Assembly (NCBI RefSeq): GCF_000284295.1
Contig: NC_017093.1
Span: forward strand, 2,666,001 to 2,730,000
DNA: 64,000 nt
DNA from: Actinoplanes missouriensis 431
GTDB taxonomy: Bacteria > Actinomycetota > Actinomycetes > Mycobacteriales > Micromonosporaceae
Direction of reading: 5' to 3'
Each line of letters begins with the position of its first letter. Within the stretch, counting starts at the first letter, position 1. The notes under the pieces were generated by a model. It made no database searches and was not told the origin of the DNA. It worked only from the letters and a program-made list of their open reading frames with translations. Positions 17,141 through 24,823 of this stretch are shown piece after piece. Position numbers and translations under genes: made by a program.

Positions 17141-18001
17141 GTGCGTGACCTTTCCTCGTACGGCCGGGGAGTCGCTGGATCGTCAGGGAAGACGCGGGTT
17201 GGTTCGCCCGCTTTCCCTGAGTGCATCGTGCGCCATGCCGTGGCGTGGGGCGTGATGCCTCGCGAGCCCGAATTGCTGAAGGCGCCCGGGAACGCCACGA
17301 ATGTTCGCCGCTTCACCCGGGCCCGCCGGCGTTGTGACGATGGCGTCGCGGCGCTCGGCTCTGCGGCGGCTGGATGGTCGTGAGCTGCGGACTCAGCGGA
17401 CCGTCGGCGACACGGCTGAAAGCCTCCACGGCTCGCCGAGAAAATCTATGGCGACGGGACTAGACATTCTTGCCGGGCCTGGTTAGTGTTTCTCTCGTTG
17501 ACAGCAGAGATCGTTGAAGACGCAGACGAAGACCGAGCGTCAAGCAGGGCCCGGATCGTTTCGTGGCTCGCTCGGCACGGCGGTGGCACAGCATCACCGC
17601 ACACATGTCAGTAAGGCAGGCGCACGACAAGACCTTGACGTAACTCCAGGTCAGGGCAGACGCAGGTGGGGCCGGTGCAGGTTCAGGGCTCGACCTGATG
17701 CAGGAGATCAGCCGTACGTGTGCGGGGCCGTGAAGTTTGCGTGGGGCTCCGACACCGGCAGGTAGTACGACAGCACCACAGGAAATGGAAGCAGAGGAAA
17801 GGGAGGGACGAGCACCGTTGGATCGCCCGCCGTCAGAACAGTTCTCGGGTTCTGGGGTGGACACCGCAGTCTCCATCGAACGTGAGGTGGTCTCCGGTCA
17901 CGCTTATGCGATCCTCGCACCGCAATCCGCGAGAGGCGGCAGGTGCGGAAAAGGCAAGCCGACGAACCTGTCGGTAGATGGTGTTGTGATTCCGTAACCC
18001 T
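17141..18001. other. Long intergenic region with one possible small ORF
   Basis: 860 bp. The only candidate gene is a TTG-started frame at 17818-17997 (59 aa), preceded by AGGGAGG about 11 nt away, with the segment SIEREVVSGHAYAILAPQ; I do not recognise it and it is weak. The rest shows no coding signal. The region must hold the MerR-like gene promoter region upstream of the 18002 hairpin. Confidence 0.35.
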
Positions 18002-18029
18002 GGGCCCCGGCGCTTCTGCGCCGGGGCCC
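18002..18029 (+). terminator. Strong GC hairpin
   Basis: Perfect 12-bp stem GGGCCCCGGCGC / GCGCCGGGGCCC with a TTCT tetraloop. It lies only 24 nt before the MerR-like gene start, so it either terminates a transcript from upstream or attenuates the MerR-like message. Confidence 0.75.
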
Positions 18030-18052
18030 TCGTCATGGAGAGGTGTGTGTGG

Positions 18053-18373
18053 ATGGCCCAACCCGATGACATGCTCGACGACGAGCACTACCCTGCCTAC
18101 ACGATGGGCCGCGCCGCGGAGATCACCGGCGCCTCGCAGGATTTCCTGCGCCGCCTGGAGAAGGCGAAACTGTTAAACCCGTCCCGGTCGGCCGGAGGCC
18201 ACCGCCGCTACTCGCGTCACCACCTGCGTCTCGCCGCACGGGCCCGGGAGATGGTCGATCAAGGCATCGCCATGGAAGCCGTCTGCCGGATCATCGTCCT
18301 CGAGGACCAGCTCCAGGAAGCTCTTCAACGAAACGGGAACCAACCACACCGACAGCAGGCGGACGCCGCCTAA
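18053..18373 (+). CDS. MerR-family DNA-binding protein, short
   Basis: 106 aa. Residues 14-75 are a MerR winged-helix motif (YTMGRAAEITGASQDFLRR, then LEKAKLLNPSRSAGGHRRY), followed by a short helix (AVCRIIVLEDQLQEAL) instead of an effector domain. No Cys cluster for metal sensing is present. It resembles HspR-type minimal MerR regulators that act as repressors. It is bounded by hairpins at 18002-18029 and 18387-18419, so it is monocistronic. Target genes unknown. Confidence 0.82.
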   Translation: MAQPDDMLDDEHYPAYTMGRAAEITGASQDFLRRLEKAKLLNPSRSAGGHRRYSRHHLRLAARAREMVDQGIAMEAVCRIIVLEDQLQEALQRNGNQPHRQQADAA

Positions 18374-18386
18374 TCCGATCGCCTTC

Positions 18387-18419
18387 ACGGTCCTTCTCCG
18401 ATCATGAGAGAAGGACCGT
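18387..18419 (+). terminator. Terminator of the MerR-like gene
   Basis: Perfect 12-bp inverted repeat ACGGTCCTTCTC / GAGAAGGACCGT with a 9-nt loop, 14 nt after the stop codon, followed by TTTC. Confidence 0.85.
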
Positions 18420-18471
18420 TTCGCATGGCCCGCGTTCCCCTGACCGTACGTATCACCGACCGAGCGGCTGT

Positions 18472-18579
18472 TCAGGCGGCAGTGGCGCGCAGCGCGATGG
18501 CGATGCCGATGCAGTGGGCGGTGAAGGCTGCGATGGTCAGGGCGTGGAAGATCTCGTGGAAACCGAACGGCGAATCGAA
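18472..18579 (-). pseudogene. C-terminal relic of a TrhA/hemolysin III family protein
   Basis: The minus strand encodes FGFHEIFHALTIAAFTAHC and then IGIAIALRATAA before a TGA. This matches the last transmembrane helix of the hemolysin III/TrhA (PAQR-like) family, including the metal-binding HExxH-like FHEIFH segment. Only about 35 of the usual 210-230 residues survive; upstream sequence is unrelated. It is a deletion relic. Confidence 0.7.
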
Positions 18580-18636
18580 CATTCGCTCCCATCGATACGC
18601 TCTTGGATGACCGTAACCACTGAAGGAGCCGCGCGA

Positions 18637-18924
18637 ATGGTGGATGCGACTCGGGAGCTGCGCTGGTACTCAGGTCTTGCTCTGATTCTCTTCGGTCTCG
18701 GGCCGGCATTCGGCCTGTGGCTGGTGGCCGCGGACGGCGAGAAGGCCATCGAGTGGCTTCCGGTTCTGCTCGCCGCACCGATCAACCTGGCGAGCTCCGT
18801 TTTTGTGGTTCTGAGCATGCGGACCAAGGCCCCGAGCAAGTCTTCGCGCCGGCTCGCGCTAGCCGCCGGCCTCGTCTTGCTCGGTGACACCCTGCTGTTC
18901 GGGCTCCGCGCGTTGGTGACCTGA
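18637..18924 (+). CDS. Small membrane protein, 95 aa
   Basis: The ATG at 18637 is set by GAAGGAG 8 nt upstream; an in-frame ATG at 18607 lacks one. Three hydrophobic helices are predicted: ALILFGLGPAFGLWLVAA, VLLAAPINLASSVFVVLS, and LALAAGLVLLGDTLLFGL, with a basic loop (RTKAPSKSSRR) before the third. No family recognised. It lies against the hemolysin III relic. Confidence 0.6.
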   Translation: MVDATRELRWYSGLALILFGLGPAFGLWLVAADGEKAIEWLPVLLAAPINLASSVFVVLSMRTKAPSKSSRRLALAAGLVLLGDTLLFGLRALVT

Positions 18925-19043
18925 TGATCGCGACACGGGGAGAAGCCGATGCCCAACCTTCGGTTCTGGTATCGCGTCGGAGGCGTGGATGGAGAGCGCC
19001 GGCTCCCGATCGAACGCGTGACCTTGGCTGTGAGCGCTCAGGC

Positions 19044-19397
19044 TCACCGGGTTCGGCGGGAGCGGGGTCGTTCGGTCGGTGCCCGCCCGGATCTACGAGG
19101 CTGCGTCTCCGGGTCGGCGGGCGCATCGACGGCGCCGGGGCTGGAGAACACCATCGGAGTTACGGTGGGGCGCACGTCCGCTGGCGGCGGCCATGGCGAC
19201 GCCACCATCGCGGCTGCGCTGACGGGCGCCGATGGCGACACCAGGTCCAGTAACTGCTGGGCCTGGCCGGCGTCGATGCCTCGAGCCGGGTCGATTCGCA
19301 CCCCCGCTGAATCGGCCAGGTCCTCGACATCATGCCTGGTCACGTTCTCGGGGCCCAGATCGCTGAGTCGCCGGGCGAATTCCTGCACACTGATCAT
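19044..19397 (-). CDS. Hypothetical protein, 117 aa
   Basis: The N-terminal half (MISVQEFARRLSDLGPEN, then HDVEDLADSAGVRIDP) looks like a small helical domain with charged helices. The C-terminal half is Pro/Ala/Arg-rich and low-complexity. The start is followed by well-biased codons, but no strong Shine-Dalgarno is visible. No family recognised. Confidence 0.45.
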   Translation of the reverse strand: MISVQEFARRLSDLGPENVTRHDVEDLADSAGVRIDPARGIDAGQAQQLLDLVSPSAPVSAAAMVASPWPPPADVRPTVTPMVFSSPGAVDAPADPETQPRRSGRAPTERPRSRRTR

Positions 19398-20226
19398 GCG
19401 TTGTATTCCTCTATAGCTGGTGACACGACAGCGCCGAAAGTTGTCACTCGTTCTCCTCGGCGCGACTGGATCAAGTTAAGGCAGCGATCGAACCTCCTGC
19501 GCACTGGCGAGGCGAAGCCGCGGCGACGCTGATCGAGGTAATTGCAGCGCTGGTCCAGGCTCGGCGTTCGACTCGCGCTCCGACAGCGGCCAGCAACTGG
19601 CATACCCGGAAGCCGTGCCAGTGAACATACCGGCCCCCGGGCACGCTGTCCCGTCGCCCTGTCACTGCACAACCGCACCGGAAAGTTGACTAGAGAAGCA
19701 GCAGCGGCAATCGGCGCGCAAGAGCGAGCGCCGAATTCCTGATTCCGCTGCGCCTCCTGTGGCCTGCGTTCCATGGTCATCAGATGCATCCGGCTGCGGG
19801 ATTGCCGCCCGCGATCGCCCCCCCGTGCCGGCCACACCCGGCACGGGGTGGACCCCGATTAGTTCCACGCCGTCGAGCAGGGCGGCGACGATGGCGGCCG
19901 GGCCCGGCCGGACCAGGGCCGGGGTCCCGAACCAGGGCCGGCCGAGCGCGACGCCGCCCTCAGCGGCGGCGAGCGCGCCGAACGAGGGCATCCCCGCGAT
20001 CGTCCGGGTACGCGGACAGAGTGTGGCTGATATCCGGCCCGGTCAGGCCGGTGCCCGCCGCCGGTACGGACTCGGCGAGCTAACGGAACGGCCCAGGTCG
20101 CGCGACGTACCGGTGGTCAGCCAAATCTTGCTTCTGCGAGCCGGATCACGTTCTTCGAACTTCCGAGGCGCCCCAGCGTCCAGGACACCGAACGCATTAG
20201 GGAGCACCGCGGACGGAAGGGAACAA
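19398..20226. other. Intergenic region with a possible gene remnant
   Basis: About 830 bp. On the minus strand, 19830-19990 encodes GGVALGRPWFGTPALVRPGP followed by AAIVAALLDGVELIGVHPVPGVAG, which has protein-like hydrophobic patterning but no start site or recognised family; it may be a remnant. The remainder shows nothing I can support. Confidence 0.35.
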
Positions 20227-21249
20227 ATGTCCAAGCCCGTGAGAAGGAGCGCCGGACTACTCGGGACCACGCTCGTCGTCCTTGCCACGCTGCTGACGGC
20301 CGGCGCCGCCCCGGCGCTCGCCGCGCAACCCGGCGAGGAGAGCAACTGGAACCAGGAAATCTCCAACAACCAGCCGTTGCGCTCCGGCGACACCGTCTCG
20401 GAGGCCCGCAACCTGAACAACGGCAACCTGCTCCAGGTATGGCGGGGATACGGCAACAACAACCTCTACATCTCGGTGAACCACGGCGTCGCGGTCGCGT
20501 GGCCGACCGCCGAAACCCTGGCTGCGCCTCGGGCGGTCTGGACCGAGGACGGCTTCTACGTCTTCCACACCGGGACCGACGGCTACATCTACTACCGCAA
20601 CGTGCCGATCCTCGCCTCAGGCGGCATCGGCACGCTCAGCCACACCTGGTTCCGCGTGCCGAACAACGCGCGTACCCAGCCGGCCCTGTCTCCGTCGGTC
20701 ACCTGGTTGCGCGGCAGCGAGATGTACCTGACCTGGGGCGGCGCCAGCAACACGAGCCAGTGGGGGATGTTCTACAACGGGGGCGGGTGGGCGCCCTCCG
20801 ACCCGCTGCCGCGCGCGCAGAGCTGGACCGCCAACAGCGTCACGTTCAACGAGGGCTGGAACCAACTGGTGTCGATCCACACCGGCACCGACGGAGAGAT
20901 CTACTGGCAGCGGCAGACTTACGGCACCGGGCGGTGGACGGACCCGGTGCGGCTCGGCGACCTGCCGCACTCGGCGGCCGGCACGCCCGCCGTCGCGCTG
21001 ACCTCCGGCGGCTCCGGTGAGGTCGCGGTGTGGCTCAGCGGTGGCGCGACCGATCCGAACACCGGCAGCGGGCCGGTCCTGCTCACCGAGATCTTCGCGA
21101 ACGGTGCTTGGGCCGGCACCTGGTCCGTCGCCACCGGCGTCTCGAGTACCGCGCACAACCTGTGGCTCACCACCGTCCAGAACCGGATCTACCTGTTGAA
21201 CACCTATTTCACCGGATACGTCTACTGGAAGCGGTCGTTCCAGCGGTGA
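20227..21249 (+). CDS. Secreted beta-propeller/lectin-like protein
   Basis: 340 aa from ATG 20227. A Sec signal peptide spans residues 1-33 (basic MSKPVRR, hydrophobic LLGTTLVVLATLLTAGAA, cleavage near ALA-AQ). The mature part consists of repeated blades with recurring motifs: NNNLYISVNHG, TGTDGYIYYRN, TGTDGEIYWQRQ, and TGYVYWKR. This resembles PLL/tectonin-like sugar-binding propellers and sialidase-like folds, but no catalytic Asp boxes were seen. It is probably extracellular carbohydrate- or surface-binding. A terminator hairpin follows. Confidence 0.72.
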   Translation: MSKPVRRSAGLLGTTLVVLATLLTAGAAPALAAQPGEESNWNQEISNNQPLRSGDTVSEARNLNNGNLLQVWRGYGNNNLYISVNHGVAVAWPTAETLAAPRAVWTEDGFYVFHTGTDGYIYYRNVPILASGGIGTLSHTWFRVPNNARTQPALSPSVTWLRGSEMYLTWGGASNTSQWGMFYNGGGWAPSDPLPRAQSWTANSVTFNEGWNQLVSIHTGTDGEIYWQRQTYGTGRWTDPVRLGDLPHSAAGTPAVALTSGGSGEVAVWLSGGATDPNTGSGPVLLTEIFANGAWAGTWSVATGVSSTAHNLWLTTVQNRIYLLNTYFTGYVYWKRSFQR

Positions 21250-21255
21250 AACAAG

Positions 21256-21281
21256 CCGGGCGGCCCGCAGTGGCCGCCCGG
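21256..21281 (+). terminator. Terminator of the secreted protein gene
   Basis: Perfect 10-bp stem CCGGGCGGCC / GGCCGCCCGG with a 6-nt loop, starting 7 nt after the stop. Confidence 0.85.
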
Positions 21282-21539
21282 TGCTCCGCTCCGCCATCCG
21301 GGGCCGACGGGTCGGCGCTCCCGGGAGGCGGGCGCGTGGGCTCGTACGAAGGAAAAGCGTGAGACGGCGGATGGCCCGGCAATTCCTGGCTCGCGGGTTC
21401 GCCGCCGGGATGCCGGCCGCGTGGGTGGCCAGGGACGAGGCCCAGGGGCAGGCTGTCCGCAGGCATGCCACCGGCCCCGCCGATCCCCTGCGGTCAGATG
21501 TGCTTCAGGGATGCGGCGTGTGCGGGTCGGCGTCAGGCG

Positions 21540-23567
21540 ATGTGCGAGCCTCGAGGGGTGTACAGGAATCGGTCCTCGTTGCCCTTCCCCGCGGAGATCG
21601 GCCTGTCGGTCGTCGCCGGTGCGGCCTCCTTCGCGATCTGGACGGCTCTGTGTCTGGTCGCTCCTCGGTTCCACCTGCCCGCTGTGGCTCTCGGCGTGGC
21701 GCTGCTGGGCAGCGTGCTCGCGGTCGCGCGCGCCGGCGGCATCCTGTACGCGCTGCCGGTCGGAGCGGGGGCCGTGCTGGCGTACGATTGGTTCGGGCTA
21801 CCGCCGTTCCGTGAGCTGGACAACAACGCCTTCATGGTGCTCGGCCTGTCCATCACGACGGCGGTGATCGTGGGAGCCGTGGCGACGGCCGCCGGCCAGC
21901 GGCTGGTGGAGTCGGATCAGGCTCACATCGCGCTGGCGCAGGAGCAGGCCGCGCTGCGGAGAGTGGCGACGCTGGTCGCCGGCGGCGCCCAGCCCGCCGC
22001 CGTGTTCACCGCGGTCGCGGATGAACTGGCCGGTCTGATCGGCGCTGACGCCACCTTCGTGACCCGCCGCGCCGAGCCGGTCACGGGTGAGTCGGAGTCG
22101 GTCACCGTGGTCGGTTCCTATGGCGGGGTGACCGCGGATCTGCCGGTTGCGTCCCGCATCGAGCTGAAGCCGGGGATGCTTCTCAGCCAGGTCCTGCACA
22201 CCGGGGAGGCGGCTCGGATGTCCGGTGCGGCGCTCCGCAACGGACCGCTCGGGGCTCTGGTCGAGAAGCTGGGGGTGCGGGCCACGATCGCCATACCCGT
22301 GATGGTCGGCCCGCGACGCTGGGGTGTGGTGGTGGCCGGCACTGCTAAGGAGGACTTCCCGGCCGGCACGGAGGCTCGGATCCGCGACTTCATCGAGCTC
22401 GCGGCTCTCGCCATCGCCAATGCCCAGGCCGAACAGGAACTGCGGGTGCTTGCCGAGACACAGGAGGCGCTGCGCCGCTTGGCGCTGCTCATCGCGCAGG
22501 GGGTGGCGCCGGAAGTGGTGTTCGCGGCAGTGACCAAGGAGGTGTTGCGCCACTTCGGCAACGGCACGGCCCGGTTGATCCGGTACGAGTTGGACGGCAC
22601 CGCGACACTGCTGGCCAACGAGGGCACCACCGGTCCGCACGTGCAGGTTGGCCAGGCCTGGCAGGGCTACCCGGCGACCGGGCTCACGGCGGCCGTGCAA
22701 CGCTCCGGGCAGACCGCCAGGGTGGACGACTACCGGAATCTTCCCGGGGGTGACAAGTATGCCGCTGAGGGACTGATCTCCGCCGTGGGCATGCCCATCC
22801 ACGTCAACGGCCGGCTGTGGGGCATGATCGCGGTTGGCTCCGGCGAGGGCCGGCTACCGGACGACACCGAGGCGCGGATGGCCGTGTTCACCGAGCTGGT
22901 GGCGACCGCGGTGGCGGACGCGCAGAGCCACGCCGAGCTGATCAGTTCCCGGGCGCGGATCGTGGCCGCCGCTGATGAGGCTCGGCGCCGCATCGAACGG
23001 GACCTGCACGATGGTGCGCAGCAGCGACTGGTCGCGCTCGCACTGCGGCTGCGCTCGGCAGCGATGGATGCCCAGCAGCGCGGGGACGACCACCGGGAGA
23101 TGAACGAGGTCGCCGCGGATCTGCTGGGAGTGATCGACGAGCTGCGAGAGCTGTCGCGGGGCATTCACCCGGCGGTGCTGTCCGACTCCGGCTTGCGGTC
23201 GGCGCTGAGGGCGCTCGGGCGGCGTTCGCCGTTGCCGGTCGGGATCGAAGTACGCGTCGACGGCCGATTGCCGCAGCCGGTGGAGGTCGGTGCGTACTAC
23301 GTGGTGTCGGAGATGCTGACCAATGCGGTGAAACACGCGGGAGCGTCGGCGGTCCAGGTGGACGCGGAGGTGACGGACGGCTCTCTGACGCTGCGGGTCT
23401 GCGACGACGGTGTCGGAAGTGCCGACCCGGCTCGCGGCACAGGCCTTCTCGGGCTCAAGGACCGCATCGAGGCATTGGGCGGGACATTCGATCTGCACAG
23501 TCCGGCGGGCGAGGGCACCACCGTCATCTGCCGGATACCGCTCACGTCGTCCGATGACTCCCGGTAG
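21540..23567 (+). CDS. GAF-domain sensor histidine kinase (NarL-type partner)
   Basis: About 675 aa; the ATG at 21540 or GTG at 21558 may be the start. Residues 15-110 are a four-helix membrane domain of the DUF4118 type. Two GAF domains follow (about 140-290 and 305-455; GVRATIAIPVMVG and AVGMPIHVNGRLWGMIAVGS). A HisKA_3 domain carries the phospho-His in ERDLHDGAQQRLVALALRL, and the ATPase has NAVKHAG, DDGVGS and GTGLLGLKDRIEALGG. This class phosphorylates NarL/FixJ regulators. It is followed 40 nt downstream by a receiver-only gene and then an opposing NarL-type regulator. Signal unknown; GAF domains often bind haem or nucleotides. Confidence 0.9.
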   Translation: MCEPRGVYRNRSSLPFPAEIGLSVVAGAASFAIWTALCLVAPRFHLPAVALGVALLGSVLAVARAGGILYALPVGAGAVLAYDWFGLPPFRELDNNAFMVLGLSITTAVIVGAVATAAGQRLVESDQAHIALAQEQAALRRVATLVAGGAQPAAVFTAVADELAGLIGADATFVTRRAEPVTGESESVTVVGSYGGVTADLPVASRIELKPGMLLSQVLHTGEAARMSGAALRNGPLGALVEKLGVRATIAIPVMVGPRRWGVVVAGTAKEDFPAGTEARIRDFIELAALAIANAQAEQELRVLAETQEALRRLALLIAQGVAPEVVFAAVTKEVLRHFGNGTARLIRYELDGTATLLANEGTTGPHVQVGQAWQGYPATGLTAAVQRSGQTARVDDYRNLPGGDKYAAEGLISAVGMPIHVNGRLWGMIAVGSGEGRLPDDTEARMAVFTELVATAVADAQSHAELISSRARIVAAADEARRRIERDLHDGAQQRLVALALRLRSAAMDAQQRGDDHREMNEVAADLLGVIDELRELSRGIHPAVLSDSGLRSALRALGRRSPLPVGIEVRVDGRLPQPVEVGAYYVVSEMLTNAVKHAGASAVQVDAEVTDGSLTLRVCDDGVGSADPARGTGLLGLKDRIEALGGTFDLHSPAGEGTTVICRIPLTSSDDSR

Positions 23568-23607
23568 CAGGAATGCGAACGCGTCGCGGGGCTGCCACCC
23601 TGGAGTG

Positions 23608-23967
23608 GTGACACTGCGTTGCCTGCTTGTGGACGACAACCGCCACTTCCTTGCCGCCGCCCGTGAGCTGCTGGAGCGCGAGGGCCTCGTCGTCGTGGGC
23701 GCCGCCACGCACATCACCGAGGCGATAGGGCAGGCCGCAGCGTTGGCACCGGACGTGGCTCTGGTCGACATCAAGCTGGGCGCGGAGAGCGGCTTCCAGC
23801 TGGCCCGGCAGCTGTCCGTAACGCCACGGCCCACCCCCGTGATCATGATTTCGACGCACGCCGGTGACGACTACGCCGATCTTGTCGCCAGCAGCCCCGC
23901 GATCGGCTTCCTGGACAAGGCCAGCCTGTCGGCCCGCGCGGTCCGCGAACTGTTGTCCACCGTTTAA
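23608..23967 (+). CDS. Single-domain response regulator
   Basis: 119 aa from a GTG, consisting only of a receiver domain: acidic pair in LLVDDNRHF, phospho-Asp in VALVDIKLG, Thr/Ser switch in VIMIST, Lys in FLDKASLS. There is no output domain. It sits 40 nt after the histidine kinase on the same strand, so it is probably co-transcribed and acts as phosphate acceptor, sink or relay. Its stop overlaps that of the convergent NarL-type gene by four bases. Confidence 0.85.
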   Translation: MTLRCLLVDDNRHFLAAARELLEREGLVVVGAATHITEAIGQAAALAPDVALVDIKLGAESGFQLARQLSVTPRPTPVIMISTHAGDDYADLVASSPAIGFLDKASLSARAVRELLSTV

Positions 23968-24617
23968 ACGGCGTCGAGGAACGTCAGCACCGCCAGGACC
24001 CGGCGGTGGTGGTCGTCGGTCTCCGGCAGGTTCAGCTTCGCCAGGACGCTGCGGACATGCTTCTCCACAGTGCCCTCGGTGATGAACAGCCGCCGGGCGA
24101 TGCCGGCGTTGGACTGTCCCTGCGCCATCTGAGCCAGCACCTCGCGCTCGCGGGCGCTGAGCACGGCGAGCGGATCGTCGCGTCGCTGTGCACTCACCAA
24201 TTCCTCGACCAGACCGGGATCAATGATCGAGCCGCCGGCGGCGATGTGCTCGATCGCGGCCACGAACTCGGCCACGTCGGGGACCCGGCTCTTCAACAGG
24301 TAGCCGATCCGCCGGCCGCCGGCGAGCAGCTCCATCGCCTGCTCGACGTCGGCGTGCGCGGACAACACCAAAATCCCGGTCTCCGGCAGCTCCCGGCGCA
24401 GTTCCCCGGCAGCCCGGAGACCTTCGGTGGTATGCGTCGGTGGCATCCGCACGTCGACCACCACGACGTCCGGCCGGGTACGACGGGCCAGCGCGAGCAA
24501 CTCGACACCGTCACCGGCCTGGCCCAGAACCTGTAACCCCGAGCGTTCCAGGAGACTGGCGATGCCCTCCCGCAACAGGACGTCGTCCTCCGCCACCACT
24601 ACCCGCAAGCCGCTCAT
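23964..24617 (-). CDS. NarL/FixJ-family response regulator
   Basis: 217 aa, full length. The receiver domain (1-125) has the acidic pocket VVAEDDVLLREG, phospho-Asp in VVVVDVRMPPTHT, and Lys in YLLKSRV. The LuxR-type HTH (about 150-210) reads LSAREREVLAQMAQGQSNA then IARRLFITEGTVEKHVRSVL. It binds DNA dyads as a dimer when phosphorylated. The adjacent kinase (opposite strand) is the likely partner. It is a candidate binder for the CCAGGG-N5-CCCTGG dyads found elsewhere in the window, which is inference. Confidence 0.92.
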   Translation of the reverse strand: MSGLRVVVAEDDVLLREGIASLLERSGLQVLGQAGDGVELLALARRTRPDVVVVDVRMPPTHTTEGLRAAGELRRELPETGILVLSAHADVEQAMELLAGGRRIGYLLKSRVPDVAEFVAAIEHIAAGGSIIDPGLVEELVSAQRRDDPLAVLSAREREVLAQMAQGQSNAGIARRLFITEGTVEKHVRSVLAKLNLPETDDHHRRVLAVLTFLDAV

Positions 24618-24823
24618 GATCCTCCTCGAGGGGAAAGACTATTACGACCGGCACGGGCGCCACGGATACCAGCTAGCCGGTACCCGCAGAGTCGCGCTGG
24701 CCTCGATGTGCCGGGCGCACGCCCTGCCGAGACTGATGGCATGTGCGAACACTGGTCTCCGTGCCTACCCATCGGCCAGCGGGAGCAGGACACCGCCCGC
24801 GCCGAACGGATGGCGGCATAGCC

